This document shows, in pieces, positions 25,296 through 33,978 of a stretch of DNA of 64,000 bases (positions are counted from its first letter, which is position 1; every line of letters begins with the position of its first letter). The position numbers and the translations under genes are program-made. The stretch is taken from assembly GCF_036924745.1 (NCBI RefSeq), contig NZ_JAZHSD010000001.1, positions 5,766,001 to 5,830,000 of the forward strand. The letters run 5' to 3'. The notes under the pieces were generated by a model. It searched no databases and was not told the origin of the DNA. It was given only the letters and a program-made list of their open reading frames with translations. This DNA comes from Bradyrhizobium sp. AZCC 1693 (GTDB taxonomy: Bacteria > Pseudomonadota > Alphaproteobacteria > Rhizobiales > Xanthobacteraceae).

Positions 25296-26318
25296 TCATC
25301 GGGCCTGGCCGTCCGTCCGCGCCCGCCGTCCCTCGATCGGATAGGCCGGGTCATTGAACCCCGGCGTCGAGGGATGGCCGATCGCCACCAGGTGGTCGAT
25401 CAGCGCCTCGTCCTCGGCCGTGAAGCGATAGTCGAGCGCCTTCAGGTAATCGTCCCATTGCTCCTCGGTGCGCGGGCCAGCGATGACCCCGCTCACGAAC
25501 GACGAATTCAGCACCCATGAAACCGCGAACTGCCCGGCGGTGATGCCGCGGGCCTCGGCGTGCCGCTTGATCTCCTGGGCGAGCTGCAGGGATTCCGGCC
25601 GCCATTCGGTCTGCATCATGCGCTTGTCGGCGCGGCCGGCGCGCGTGTCCTGGTCGGGTGCGGCGTCCGGCCTGTACTTGCCGGTCAGCACGCCGCGCGC
25701 CAACGGGCTATAGGGCACGATGCCGAGGCCGTAATAGCCGCAGGCCGGGAAGTGCTCGACCTCGGGCATGCGGTTCATGGCGTTGTAATAGGGCTGGCTG
25801 ACGATCGGGCGGTCGATGCCGTTGCGGTCGCAGATGTTGCAGATTTCGGCGACGCGCCAGGCGCGGTAGTTCGAAACGCCGAAATAGCGGATCTTGCCCT
25901 GGCGCATCAGGTCGCCGATGGCGCGCACCGTCTCCTCCAGCGGCGTCGCGTGGTCCTCTTTGTGCAAATAGTAGATGTCGATGAAATCGGTGCCGAGCCG
26001 TTTCAGGCTTTCTTCCGCCGCCTGCAACACCCAGCGCCGCGACAGCCCACCGCGATTGGGATCGTCGCCGATCTGGTTGGCGAGCTTCGTCGCCAGAATC
26101 CAGGTGTGCCTGTTGTTGGAGATGGCGCGGCCGACTACCTGCTCGGACTGGCCGCCATTATAGGCGTCCGCAGAGTCGATGAAGTTGATGCCGGCCTCGC
26201 GCGCTTTCGCGACGATGCGCGATGACGTCGCCTCGTCGGTCGGGCCGCCGAACATCATGGTGCCCAGGCAGATCGGTGAAATCTTCAGGCCGCTGCGGCC
26301 GAGGTGGCGGTATTGCAT
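25296..26318 (-). CDS. Aldo/keto reductase
   Basis: 340 aa (alpha/beta)8 barrel. Catalytic residues are visible: Asp48 and Tyr53 in FIDSADAYNGG, Lys78 in LATK, His in YYLHKED. Late NADPH-binding SGVIAGPRTEEQ is present. I chose ATG 26318 because GGAGG precedes it; the open frame continues upstream into a repeat and should be ignored. Substrate unknown; resembles the YajO/voltage-channel-beta-like group. Confidence 0.92.
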   Translation of the reverse strand: MQYRHLGRSGLKISPICLGTMMFGGPTDEATSSRIVAKAREAGINFIDSADAYNGGQSEQVVGRAISNNRHTWILATKLANQIGDDPNRGGLSRRWVLQAAEESLKRLGTDFIDIYYLHKEDHATPLEETVRAIGDLMRQGKIRYFGVSNYRAWRVAEICNICDRNGIDRPIVSQPYYNAMNRMPEVEHFPACGYYGLGIVPYSPLARGVLTGKYRPDAAPDQDTRAGRADKRMMQTEWRPESLQLAQEIKRHAEARGITAGQFAVSWVLNSSFVSGVIAGPRTEEQWDDYLKALDYRFTAEDEALIDHLVAIGHPSTPGFNDPAYPIEGRRARTDGQAR

Positions 26319-26346
26319 GGGGTGGTCCTCCACATTCGTTGCTTTG

Positions 26347-26470
26347 CTCCCTCTCCCCGCCCTTGCGGGGAGAGGGTCGGGGTGAGGGGCTCTCTCCACA
26401 GCCTGGACTCGCGGAGAGAGCCCCTCACCCGGCGCTTTGCGCCGACCTCCCGCAAGCGCGGGGCGAGGTA
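26347..26470. repeat. Palindromic repeat, CCCTCTCCCC...GAGGG family (copy 1)
   Basis: CTCCCTCTCCCCGCCCTTGC is partly mirrored by GCAAGCGCGGGGCGAGG at the other end, and the inner GGGTGAGGGGCTCTCTCC is mirrored by GGAGAGAGCCCCTCACCC. It shares its plan with copies at 28759 and 30134 but has the most diverged arms. Confidence 0.8.
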
Positions 26471-26483
26471 AGAAAGCGCGCAC

Positions 26484-26909
26484 TCAACTCTCACTCTTCA
26501 ATATCTTGAACACGCCGCTCGCCATCGCGATACAGCGTTTGTCGACGGTCACTTCCGTCGTGATGAAAATGAGACTGCGGGTGGAGCGTACCACGTGCGG
26601 CTTCGACACCAGAACCTCGCCGATCTTGCCGGCTTCGACGAAGTGCGTATCGAGCTGCACGGTTGCCAGCGTCGGCTTGCCCGAGACGAAGCGGGCGGTC
26701 ATGCCGCAGGTCCGATCCGCAAAAGTCATGATCACGCCGCCCTGCACCAGGCCGCGGCGGTTGTGGTGCTTGTCCTCGGTAGCAAGGGCGTATTCGTGGG
26801 TGCCGTCGACCACGCGCTGCCATAGCGGGCCGATCAGGTGCAGGAAACCTGACGTTTCGACGATCTTCCAGCCGTCGGATTTGAGTTTGTCCGCGGCTTT
26901 GGCGGTCAT
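26484..26909 (-). CDS. PaaI-type hotdog thioesterase
   Basis: 141 aa. The hotdog active-site region reads HHNRRGLVQGGVIMTFADRTCG, the PaaI pattern (Asn/His-Gly-Gly then Asp/Glu on the helix). It probably hydrolyses a short or aromatic acyl-CoA. It lies 14 bases past a palindromic repeat and is convergent with nothing; its upstream neighbour is a divergent Nudix gene. Confidence 0.88.
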   Translation of the reverse strand: MTAKAADKLKSDGWKIVETSGFLHLIGPLWQRVVDGTHEYALATEDKHHNRRGLVQGGVIMTFADRTCGMTARFVSGKPTLATVQLDTHFVEAGKIGEVLVSKPHVVRSTRSLIFITTEVTVDKRCIAMASGVFKILKSES

Positions 26910-26988
26910 GTCGTGCTTTCCGTTTCCTGCGGGTTGTCATGCGGTCCGGGTCATTTCATCTGATGGGCTTGTGTTGTAGTCAAGCGGG

Positions 26989-27615
26989 ATGGATCGGTCA
27001 TTTGACGATACCACAAGGCGGAATATTGCAAGTCGCTGCGCGGCATTCACACGGGTGCCGTCCGTGGCGGGGGCCGGGCTGAAGCGCGCCGCCGTGGCGA
27101 TTGCGCTGACGGAAGCCGAGGCCGGCGGGGGAACGACGTTTCTCTTGACCCGCCGCGCCGCGACGTTGCGTTCGCACGCCGCCCAATGGGCGCTGCCCGG
27201 CGGGCGCTGCGACCACGGCGAAACGCAGGCGCAGGCCGCGCTGCGTGAACTTCACGAGGAACTCGGTGTCGGCCTCGGTGAGGGCGATGTGCTCGGCCTG
27301 CTCGACGATTATCCGACGCGGTCAGGCTATCTCATTACGCCTGTGGTGGTCTGGGTGAGCACCAGCGCCGATGTCGTGCCCAACCCCGCGGAGGTCGCCT
27401 CGGTGCATCGCGTCGCGCTCGCCGATATCGAACGAAGCGAGGCCTTCAGCTTCACCACGATCCCCGAAAGCACGCGGCGCGTGATCCGCTTCCGCCATGC
27501 CGGCCAGCATATCCACGCGCCGACGGCGGCGCTGATCTATCAATTCGCCGAAGTGCTGGCGGGAAGAAATACGCGCGTCGCGGAACTGGAACAGCCGGTG
27601 TTTGCGTGGAGGTAG
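26989..27615 (+). CDS. Nudix hydrolase, CoA-pyrophosphatase-like
   Basis: 208 aa. The Nudix box is complete ([20 protein letters not shown] followed by ELG). The flanks [21 protein letters not shown] and the ~200 aa size resemble NudL-type CoA pyrophosphatases, which cleave CoA to phosphopantetheine and ADP. An exact substrate cannot be fixed. It is divergent from the thioesterase gene, with about 80 bases between. Confidence 0.87.
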   Translation: MDRSFDDTTRRNIASRCAAFTRVPSVAGAGLKRAAVAIALTEAEAGGGTTFLLTRRAATLRSHAAQWALPGGRCDHGETQAQAALRELHEELGVGLGEGDVLGLLDDYPTRSGYLITPVVVWVSTSADVVPNPAEVASVHRVALADIERSEAFSFTTIPESTRRVIRFRHAGQHIHAPTAALIYQFAEVLAGRNTRVAELEQPVFAWR

Positions 27616-27626
27616 GAGCGCGCATC

Positions 27627-27645
27627 CATCTCACGATGTGAGATG
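27627..27645. repeat. Perfect inverted repeat CATCTCAC-gat-GTGAGATG
   Basis: 8-bp arms with 3-base centre, 12 bases after the Nudix stop and ~120 bases before the TctC-type gene. There is no T tract, so an operator is as likely as a terminator. Confidence 0.55.
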
Positions 27646-27762
27646 CGATGGATCGCAATGGCGACGTAAGCGCCTCATTCGGAAGTCAACTTGCGGATAC
27701 GGGTCGTTTCAGCGACCATGGCCGCGTCAATAAAAAGAAACAGTTTTGGGAGCGCGCTCATC

Positions 27763-28743
27763 ATGTCCACGTGGATCAAGAGCCTTTGTGTCGTCGCCGC
27801 ACTGCTCGGTGTGAACGTCGCCATCGATTCAGCCCAAGCGCAAAACTATCCCGCCCGCGCGATCACGCTGGTGATTCCATTCGCGCCCGGCGGCAGCACC
27901 TCGATCGTCGGCCGCGCCATTGCCGACAAGATGAGCGAGCTGCTCCGCGAGAAGGTCGTGGTCGACAATCGCCCCGGCGCCGGCGGCACGGTCGGCACCA
28001 AGGCGGTCGCCAAGAGCGATCCCGACGGTTACACGCTGCTGTTGGGTTACACCGGCACGCTCGCAATCGGTCCCTCGCTCTACAAGAACCCCGGCTACGA
28101 TCCGCGCAAGGATTTTGCGCCGATCGGCCTGATCGGCAATGCGCCTAATTCGCTGGTGGTGCATCCCTCGTTCCCCGCGAAAACCGTCGCCGAACTGATC
28201 GCCTATGCGAAGGCCAATCCCGACAAGGTCAATTTCGGTTCGGCCGGCGCCGGCACCGCCAGCCATATCACCGGCGAATATTTTGCTCGCGCCGCCGGCA
28301 TCAAGCTCGTGCACATCCCCTACAAGGGCACCGGCCCGGCGCTCACCGATCTCCTCGGCGGCCACATCCCGATGGCATTCGCGCCGATCCCGGCCTCGCA
28401 TCCCAATGTCTCCGCCGGCAAGCTGCGCGCGCTCGCGGTCACCAGCATCGCCCGTTCGGGCCTGTTGCCCGACGTGCCGACGATGATAGAAGCCGGCCTG
28501 TCCGGTTTCGACGCCTCGCTCTATTACGGCCTCGTCGCGCCCGCCGGCACGCCGCGGCCGATCGTCGACAAGCTCAACAAGGCGCTGCGCGACGCACTCG
28601 CATCCGACGAAGTGAAAAAGCAGTTGGGCAATGACGGCACCGAAATCACGCCCGGCACGCCGGAAGACTATGCCGACTTCATCGACAAGGATGAGAAGAA
28701 GTGGTCGCAGTTGGTCAAGTCCAGCGGCGTCGAGCAGGAGTAG
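27763..28743 (+). CDS. Bug/TctC-family periplasmic binding protein
   Basis: 326 aa with signal peptide (WIKSLCVVAALLGVNVAIDSAQAQ) then YPARAITLVIPFAPGGSTSIVGR, the ligand-loop signature of the tripartite tricarboxylate transporter binding proteins. Other marks are VDNRPGAGGTVGT and GSAGAGTASHITGEYF. Such proteins bind carboxylates or other small organics. No TctA/TctB membrane genes are adjacent, so it is an orphan, as most Bug proteins are. ATG 27763 was chosen for the signal peptide. Confidence 0.93.
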   Translation: MSTWIKSLCVVAALLGVNVAIDSAQAQNYPARAITLVIPFAPGGSTSIVGRAIADKMSELLREKVVVDNRPGAGGTVGTKAVAKSDPDGYTLLLGYTGTLAIGPSLYKNPGYDPRKDFAPIGLIGNAPNSLVVHPSFPAKTVAELIAYAKANPDKVNFGSAGAGTASHITGEYFARAAGIKLVHIPYKGTGPALTDLLGGHIPMAFAPIPASHPNVSAGKLRALAVTSIARSGLLPDVPTMIEAGLSGFDASLYYGLVAPAGTPRPIVDKLNKALRDALASDEVKKQLGNDGTEITPGTPEDYADFIDKDEKKWSQLVKSSGVEQE

Positions 28744-28758
28744 GCCGCACCTTCCTTC

Positions 28759-28877
28759 CCTTCTCCCCTTGTGGGAGAAGGTGCCTTCGCGTAGCGAAGG
28801 CGGATGAGGGGTTCTTTCCGCGGAGACAGACCCCTCATCCGGCGCTTCGCGCCACCTTCTCCCACAAGGGGAGAAGG
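28759..28877. repeat. Palindromic repeat, CTCCCCTTGTGGGAGAAGG family (copy 2)
   Basis: A perfect 25-bp inverted repeat ends the element: arms 28759-28783 and 28853-28877. An inner pair GGATGAGGGGT/ACCCCTCATCC also matches. It could form a ~120-base hairpin in RNA. It lies between convergent-free genes, after the TctC-type gene. Confidence 0.9.
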
Positions 28878-28934
28878 AAAAAAGTCGAGCCGTTTCAGGG
28901 CTGACTTCGTGGGTGCGCTTGCTACAACGGAGCT

Positions 28935-30119
28935 ATGGGCCTGCAACTGATTCGCACTGGATTTGTCGCGCTCGCGCTACTTTGCGCGCAGCAAGCCGCT
29001 GCAGTTCAGCCCATACCTCCCTCAACCGCCGATGCGATGGCGCAAGCGGCCTCGCCGCAGGCGATCGCCGAATATCGCCGCAAGCTGAAGGAGTATCAGG
29101 AAGCGCGCGCCGCGTTCGAGGACGAGGCGGGCGCCTATTGGGCCGCGATCTCCGAGAAACGAAAGGGCCGCAACGCCAAGCGCCGGGAACGCCAGGCCAT
29201 TGCGCTCGACGATTATGTGCTGACGCAGCCGCCGGTCTACAGCGGTCCGAAGCGCCCGGTTAGTCCGGAGCCGGAGGAAGAGAAGCCGCCGCGCGAGCGC
29301 AAGCCGCTGCCGCTGGTCGCCGATTTCCTGAAAGCCGCTGCCGACCATTTCCAGTTCGTGCCGCAGCGGCCGGCCGCCGAAGTCGACTTCAAGCGCGCCT
29401 ATGCCCGCTACGCGCTGGCCGCCGGCCTGACGCGCGAGCAGGCGGTGCGGGTCTATTCGTTCGAGACCGGCGGCAGCGGCAATTATGACATGCAGTCGGG
29501 CTTGAGCGCTTCGCGCCCCGGCTCCCGCGCGATCTCGACCGCGATCGGCTATAACCAGTTGCTCACCACCAACAGCGTCGAACTGCTGGCCGAACAGGGC
29601 GCCGAATTCATCAAGGAATTGACGGCAAGGGCTGCGACGCTGTCGGGCGCACCGCGCAAGACGATGGACCACAAGCTTGCCGTGCTGAAGAAGATGGTGG
29701 CGTTCACGCGCACCGTGCCGGACACGTGGTCCGAGCATGAGAAGCTTGCCAATACGCCACAAGGCTGGGCCGTGCACGCCATGGTGCTCGATATCGACGT
29801 CGGGCCGATGCTGCAGACCCACAAGCTCCTGACATCCGTGATCTTCGCGCGCGCCAAGGGCTACAATCGCCCGCTTTCGGCCGCCGAACTCGAAATGATG
29901 AACCTGACCGGCGACGGCACCGGCCTCGACATGGTGACCATGCCGCAGGCGACGCGCGCACAGGTGCCGACCTCGAACTTCTTCCAGCGCGGCGGCTATG
30001 AGCGCAACCCGGTCGCGATCCGCCACAATACTGTGGCGAAGCTGCTCGCGGTGACCGACGAGCGCATGGATTTCAACTGTGCCAAGCCCGGCGCGAAAGA
30101 GCTGGCGGCGGTGTTTTAG
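28935..30119 (+). CDS. Exported protein with a possible lytic-transglycosylase-like domain
   Basis: 394 aa. A signal peptide (LIRTGFVALALLCAQQAAA) is followed by a charged coiled-coil-like stretch (residues ~45-85), a Pro-rich linker, and a globular domain (~125-390). The segment AVRVYSFETGGSGNYDMQSG and then AISTAIGYNQLL resembles the Glu-containing active site of goose-type lysozyme/lytic transglycosylase folds (E-T/S-G-G and the later GYxQ). That is a visual match only. It would act in the periplasm on peptidoglycan. I know no named family. Confidence 0.72.
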   Translation: MGLQLIRTGFVALALLCAQQAAAVQPIPPSTADAMAQAASPQAIAEYRRKLKEYQEARAAFEDEAGAYWAAISEKRKGRNAKRRERQAIALDDYVLTQPPVYSGPKRPVSPEPEEEKPPRERKPLPLVADFLKAAADHFQFVPQRPAAEVDFKRAYARYALAAGLTREQAVRVYSFETGGSGNYDMQSGLSASRPGSRAISTAIGYNQLLTTNSVELLAEQGAEFIKELTARAATLSGAPRKTMDHKLAVLKKMVAFTRTVPDTWSEHEKLANTPQGWAVHAMVLDIDVGPMLQTHKLLTSVIFARAKGYNRPLSAAELEMMNLTGDGTGLDMVTMPQATRAQVPTSNFFQRGGYERNPVAIRHNTVAKLLAVTDERMDFNCAKPGAKELAAVF

Positions 30120-30133
30120 GTTGCCCCCTCTTC

Positions 30134-30302
30134 CCTTCTCCCCTTGCGGGAGAAGGTGGCATAGGCGGCCTTGGCCGCCGTCTCTTAGAACGCCGATGCT
30201 TCGCATCGGCTACGGCGCCGGATGAGGGGTCTATCTCCGCGGAGAGAACCCCTCATCCGCCTCCGCTTCGCTCTGAGCACCTTCTCCCACAGGGGGAGAA
30301 GG
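30134..30302. repeat. Palindromic repeat, CTCCCCTTGCGGGAGAAGG family (copy 3, with insert)
   Basis: Outer arms are at 30134-30158 and 30278-30302. The left side carries an extra block with its own small palindromes (GGCGGCCTTGGCCGCC, GCCGATGCTTCGCATCGGC). This makes it longer than copy 2 by ~50 bases. Confidence 0.88.
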
Positions 30303-30310
30303 AAGAAAGC

Positions 30311-30616
30311 TCAATTCGACCCGAACATGAACTTGCCGTCGCCCTCCAGATAGGGGCCAGAGCGCATATAGAGCTGCCCGTTCTGGCCGATGAAGAACAA
30401 GGTGCCCTTCGGCACCTTCTTGGCGCCTTTCAGCAGCAGGCCTGCGTTGTTGGTGCCCATCTTGTAGGAAAGCGTCTTGCCGTCCTTGCCGTAGGCATAG
30501 CCCATGTCCAGCTTCAGCTCCCAGGGTGTCGGCGCCGCACCTTGCGCGAATGCGCAAGTCGAAAACCCCGCCAGGGCGGCCACCGTCAAAACCGTCTTCG
30601 TTGAAACACCCGTCAT
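30311..30616 (-). CDS. Small exported hypothetical protein
   Basis: 101 aa with a clean signal peptide (TVLTVAALAGFSTCAFAQG, cleavage after AQG or nearby). The mature part is short and basic (DMGYAYGKDGKTLSYKMG, FFIGQNGQLYMRSG) and probably beta-rich. SD GGGGAGG precedes ATG 30616. It is a periplasmic protein of unknown role, seen in Bradyrhizobium. Confidence 0.8.
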   Translation of the reverse strand: MTGVSTKTVLTVAALAGFSTCAFAQGAAPTPWELKLDMGYAYGKDGKTLSYKMGTNNAGLLLKGAKKVPKGTLFFIGQNGQLYMRSGPYLEGDGKFMFGSN

Positions 30617-30815
30617 CGTCCATCCTCCCCATAGCCATTCGGCCTATTGCCCCATGCTTTGAACAAATCACGAACGGTATTGTGCCGTCAATTGGCACCT
30701 TCGACGCATCACACCGCCCTTGAGACTTTGTGATTTCCGACGTTCGACTTCGCGACTATGTTCGCCTTTCCGGCTACAAGCATGCATTGCGAAAAACCTC
30801 ATAGGGATGGTCAGG

Positions 30816-31295
30816 ATGAACCACGTCATGAAGATCGGTCTTGGTGTTGCGCTGTCGTTCATGACGCTGGCTCAAGCGGCTGAGGCCGATAATTTCAAGC
30901 TCTCCAACAACCAGCGGATCGCCTGCAGCCGGGGATTGAGCGCGGGCAAGCTCAATACCTCGACCTGCAAATCCTACGCCTACGTGTTCAACACCAAGAC
31001 TTCGGAATATTTCCGCTGCCAGGTCTCGCTGGCGCTGACGCGGGACAACAAGGAGGTCATCAACGTGCAGGCCGACGGCGGCTGCACCAGGAAGCCGCGT
31101 ATCTTCGATACCGATGCGAGCTATTCGTTCGATGCCACCGAGACCGAGCCGCCGAACACCAATTCGTTCTTCGGTCCCGGCGGCTATGCGGTGTGGGCCA
31201 GCGACAACAATAATCTGAAAGTGCGCGGCTGCATCATCATCTCGTCCGGCCTCGGCTCCGATATCTCGAAATGCATCGATATGAAGTTCGAGTGA
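30816..31295 (+). CDS. Exported Cys-containing hypothetical protein
   Basis: 159 aa. Signal peptide (MKIGLGVALSFMTLAQAAEA) then a mature domain with Cys residues (IACSRG, TCKSYA, FRCQVS, GGCTRK, RGCIII, KCIDM), even in number and likely disulfide-bonded in the periplasm. I chose ATG 30816; ATG 30828 is the alternative inside the signal peptide. Family and function unknown. It is convergent with the EAL gene at 31303, only 7 bases between stops. Confidence 0.78.
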   Translation: MNHVMKIGLGVALSFMTLAQAAEADNFKLSNNQRIACSRGLSAGKLNTSTCKSYAYVFNTKTSEYFRCQVSLALTRDNKEVINVQADGGCTRKPRIFDTDASYSFDATETEPPNTNSFFGPGGYAVWASDNNNLKVRGCIIISSGLGSDISKCIDMKFE

Positions 31296-31302
31296 GCCTG
31301 GC

Positions 31303-32520
31303 TCACGACGGCTTGTTGGCGCCGGATGCGAGCTGAGGGCGCGAGCGAGCAAATTTCCGCACCGCCACCGGCTTGCCGAACAGGTAGCCCTGGACCAGAT
31401 CGAACCCCATCTCGTGCGCGGCGAGAAAGTCGGCGCGGGTCTCCACGCCCTGGGCGACGGCGCGGGCGCCGTTGTCGCGGGCCAGTTCGACGATGCGCCG
31501 GCATACCGTCTGCTTCAGCCGGTCGTCCGCGCAGCCGTTGATATATTGCTGGTCGACCTTGAGTTCGGCGAACGGGAAGCTCCGAAGTTCCAGCAGAGAC
31601 GGCCATTCCGCGCCGACATGGTCGATGGCGATCGCGATATTGTGCAGGCGCAGGCGTCGGGCGGCATCCACCGCCATGTCCGGATGCGCGATCACCTCGC
31701 TGCTGTTGATTTCGATCAAGAGTCCTGAGAATGCGGCGTGGGCAGGCATCGCGCGGCACAGATCGCGCACCGCCGCCGCATTGCCGAAGAACGATACCGG
31801 CAGGTTGATTGAAAGGTCGACCGGACCCTGGCTCTCCAGCAGATAGCGCCAGTCCTCGATGGCGCGGCCGACCACGAATTCGGAGAGCTTGCGAAAATGC
31901 GGATCCTTGTCGTCTGGAATGAAATAGGCCGGCGGCACCACGCCCCAGGCGGGATGCCGCATCCGGACCAGCGCCTCCGCGCCGCTGGGCACCAGCGTGC
32001 GGGTGTTGATCTTCTGCTGGTACCACAGTTCGAGCCAGCCGGCCTTCAAGGCCTCGGCGACATCGACGGCGGGGCTTGGCGCCGGCTCGGCCGGCAGCAG
32101 CTCGGCGACGCTGGCGCGCAGGCTCGCCGCGCCGAACGGCGTCTGCAGCGAGGGCAGCATGGCAATATTGTACTCCTCGCCAATTTGCCTGACAGCCTTA
32201 ACCATAATCGAGTCCGGTTGACCGATGACGAGTACCTTGCCGCCGAAATTTTTCCGGACGATTGCCTCGAGAATTTCGCCGACATTGATCCCGTCGACAC
32301 ACACGCTGAGCAGGATCAGGTCCGGCTGCTCCGCCTGCAGCACGCCTGCCAAATCGCCGGCCTGACCGCATTCGCAGGTCACGAAGCCGAGATCCTCGAG
32401 AGCGTCGGAAAGGAACAATCGAAGGTGCTTTTTGCTGTCGACGACGCAGGCTCTGGGCGCCAGCTTGCGGTGCCCGAAGTGCGTTGCGCGCGAATGCTCG
32501 CTAAAATTGATTTGCTCCAT
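31303..32520 (-). CDS. Receiver-like plus degenerate EAL protein
   Basis: 405 aa. Residues ~20-135 form a receiver-like domain (ACVVDSKKHLRLFLSDAL, PDLILLSVCVDG, KVLVIGQPDS) where the phospho-acceptor Asp position looks altered. Residues ~150-395 form an EAL domain with GAEALVRMRHP and DLSINL, but DDFG is replaced by DHVGAEW and AEGVET by AQGVET. It probably no longer hydrolyses cyclic di-GMP and may act as a binding or regulatory protein. I chose ATG 32520 because GGAGG lies 8 bases upstream; ATG 32532 is the alternative. Confidence 0.87.
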   Translation of the reverse strand: MEQINFSEHSRATHFGHRKLAPRACVVDSKKHLRLFLSDALEDLGFVTCECGQAGDLAGVLQAEQPDLILLSVCVDGINVGEILEAIVRKNFGGKVLVIGQPDSIMVKAVRQIGEEYNIAMLPSLQTPFGAASLRASVAELLPAEPAPSPAVDVAEALKAGWLELWYQQKINTRTLVPSGAEALVRMRHPAWGVVPPAYFIPDDKDPHFRKLSEFVVGRAIEDWRYLLESQGPVDLSINLPVSFFGNAAAVRDLCRAMPAHAAFSGLLIEINSSEVIAHPDMAVDAARRLRLHNIAIAIDHVGAEWPSLLELRSFPFAELKVDQQYINGCADDRLKQTVCRRIVELARDNGARAVAQGVETRADFLAAHEMGFDLVQGYLFGKPVAVRKFARSRPQLASGANKPS

Positions 32521-32986
32521 GCCGCCCTCCAACAGATACCCCGGCGCCAGTGGTACATCCCCGTTGAGGTCGCAATGATGGAATTTTGCGGGAGGTCACA
32601 TGATTACTTCAGTAGGGTTAAAGCCGCCGACAAGAATAAAATTTTAGGGAAATCGCCACCTTCAGGGGCGCACCGTCGTGGCAGATAAGCCCATCCGCTG
32701 ATTTTCGCAGGCGTGACTGGTGCTGCAATGCGATGACGCGACGGCTGTTCAATATTTGAACAGCGCGGCCTGTTAACGCCTGTGGTCGCTTGTCGGCGCC
32801 GCGATGTCCGCGGCCTTGAGCGTGTCGGGCTGCGGCGTCTCCGCGTTGCTTCGCGGGAGCAGCAATGACGCGACGCACACAACTCTTCTTCCAGCAAAAA
32901 ATAACCGCGGCCTTTGGCAGGCCGCGGTCACTGTAACCTGCGCACGGACAGCGCTTCCGCGTCGTCCGGACGGCGAATATCGAAAC
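32521..32986. other. Intergenic, no gene seen
   Basis: Apart from the minus-strand terminator at 32896-32928 nothing coding is convincing. Short open frames here have no starts or ribosome sites of note. It probably holds the promoter of the receiver-EAL gene on its left side. Confidence 0.5.
32896..32928 (-). terminator. Rho-independent terminator of the TAXI-TRAP operon
   Basis: On the minus strand, stem ACCGCGGCC/GGCCGCGGT with a 7-base loop is followed by TATTTTTT. It sits ~60 bases after the binding-protein stop. Confidence 0.88.
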
Positions 32987-33952
32987 CTAGCCGCCGATGC
33001 CCTTTTCCTTGAAGTATTTCAGCGCGCCGGGATGGAACGGGATTGGCGAACGTTCCTGCACCTGGTTGTCGAGCGAAAAACTCTCGGCTTCCTTGTGCAC
33101 GGCGACGATGTCGGCCTTCTTCTCCACCAGCGTCTTGACGACGGCGTAGGCGTCCTCGTTGCTCATCTTGTCGCCGGTGACGATCAGGTTCCAGACCTCG
33201 GTGATGGAATTGTCCTTGTCGTAGCCGGGGTACGAGCCCGCCTTGATCTTGCTCGGCGAATAGAGCTTGCCGTATTTGGCGTTCATCTTCTCGGCGAGGT
33301 CGCCGTGGTCGATCAGCTTCATCTTGATGCCGGGCGTCGCCGCGAGATCGGTCACTGCGGCGGTCGGAATGCCGCCGACCCAGAAGAACGCGTCGATCTT
33401 GCGGTCCTTGACCGCGTTGACGGATTCGGCAACGCCGAGCCGCTCGCGCTTCATGTCCTTGTCCTTGTCGAGGCCGGCGGCCTCGATGACGCGGAATGCC
33501 ATCACTTCGGTGGCGCTGCCGGGCGATCCGGTCGAGACGCGCTTGCCCTTCAGGTCTGCCATGGTCTGGATGCCGGTGCCTTCCACCGTCACCACATGCA
33601 TGCGGTTGGGATAGACCACGAGCAGCGCCTGCAACGGCAGCTTGCCGCTCTTGAACTTGTCCTCGCCCTTGAGCGCATCGAGCGCGGCGTCGGCCATGGT
33701 GAAGCCCATCTCGCTTTTTCCGGCGCCGATCAGCTTGAGATTATCGACCGAGCCGCCGGTGACCTCGGCGGTGGCCTGCACGTTGGGAAGATTCTTCGAG
33801 AGCACGTTGGCAACCGCGCCGCCGAGCGGATAGTAGACGCCGCCGGTGCCGCCGGTTCCGATCGACATGGTCTTCTGCTGAGCTTGGGCTATGCCCGCGA
33901 AGGCGAGACCAGCGGAAATCGTCATGGCCAGTATGGCTACGGTCTTCTTCAT
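32987..33952 (-). CDS. TAXI-family TRAP solute-binding protein (system 1)
   Basis: 321 aa. Signal peptide (MKKTVAILAMTISAGLAFAG..AQAQ) then MSIGTGGTGGVYYPLGGAVAN, the TAXI hallmark. It binds an unknown carboxylate-type solute in the periplasm and hands it to the fused permease just upstream on the same strand (15-27 bases). ATG 33952 has GAGG at 9 bases; ATG 33961, three codons earlier, overlaps that SD too closely. Ends in RSPIPFHPGALKYFKEKGIGG, typical of the family. Confidence 0.94.
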   Translation of the reverse strand: MKKTVAILAMTISAGLAFAGIAQAQQKTMSIGTGGTGGVYYPLGGAVANVLSKNLPNVQATAEVTGGSVDNLKLIGAGKSEMGFTMADAALDALKGEDKFKSGKLPLQALLVVYPNRMHVVTVEGTGIQTMADLKGKRVSTGSPGSATEVMAFRVIEAAGLDKDKDMKRERLGVAESVNAVKDRKIDAFFWVGGIPTAAVTDLAATPGIKMKLIDHGDLAEKMNAKYGKLYSPSKIKAGSYPGYDKDNSITEVWNLIVTGDKMSNEDAYAVVKTLVEKKADIVAVHKEAESFSLDNQVQERSPIPFHPGALKYFKEKGIGG

Positions 33953-33978
33953 TTTTTTCATCCTCGATCGCTTCCTGC

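Noticed and set aside
25296..26483. Longer form of the aldo/keto reductase starting at 26483
   Set aside because: The first 55 residues are translated repeat sequence. ATG 26318 has a strong SD and begins at the proper fold start.
28759..28877. Perfect inverted repeat as an ordinary terminator only
   Set aside because: The element is far longer than a terminator, has two nested arm pairs and recurs as a family, so a dispersed repeat is the better description.
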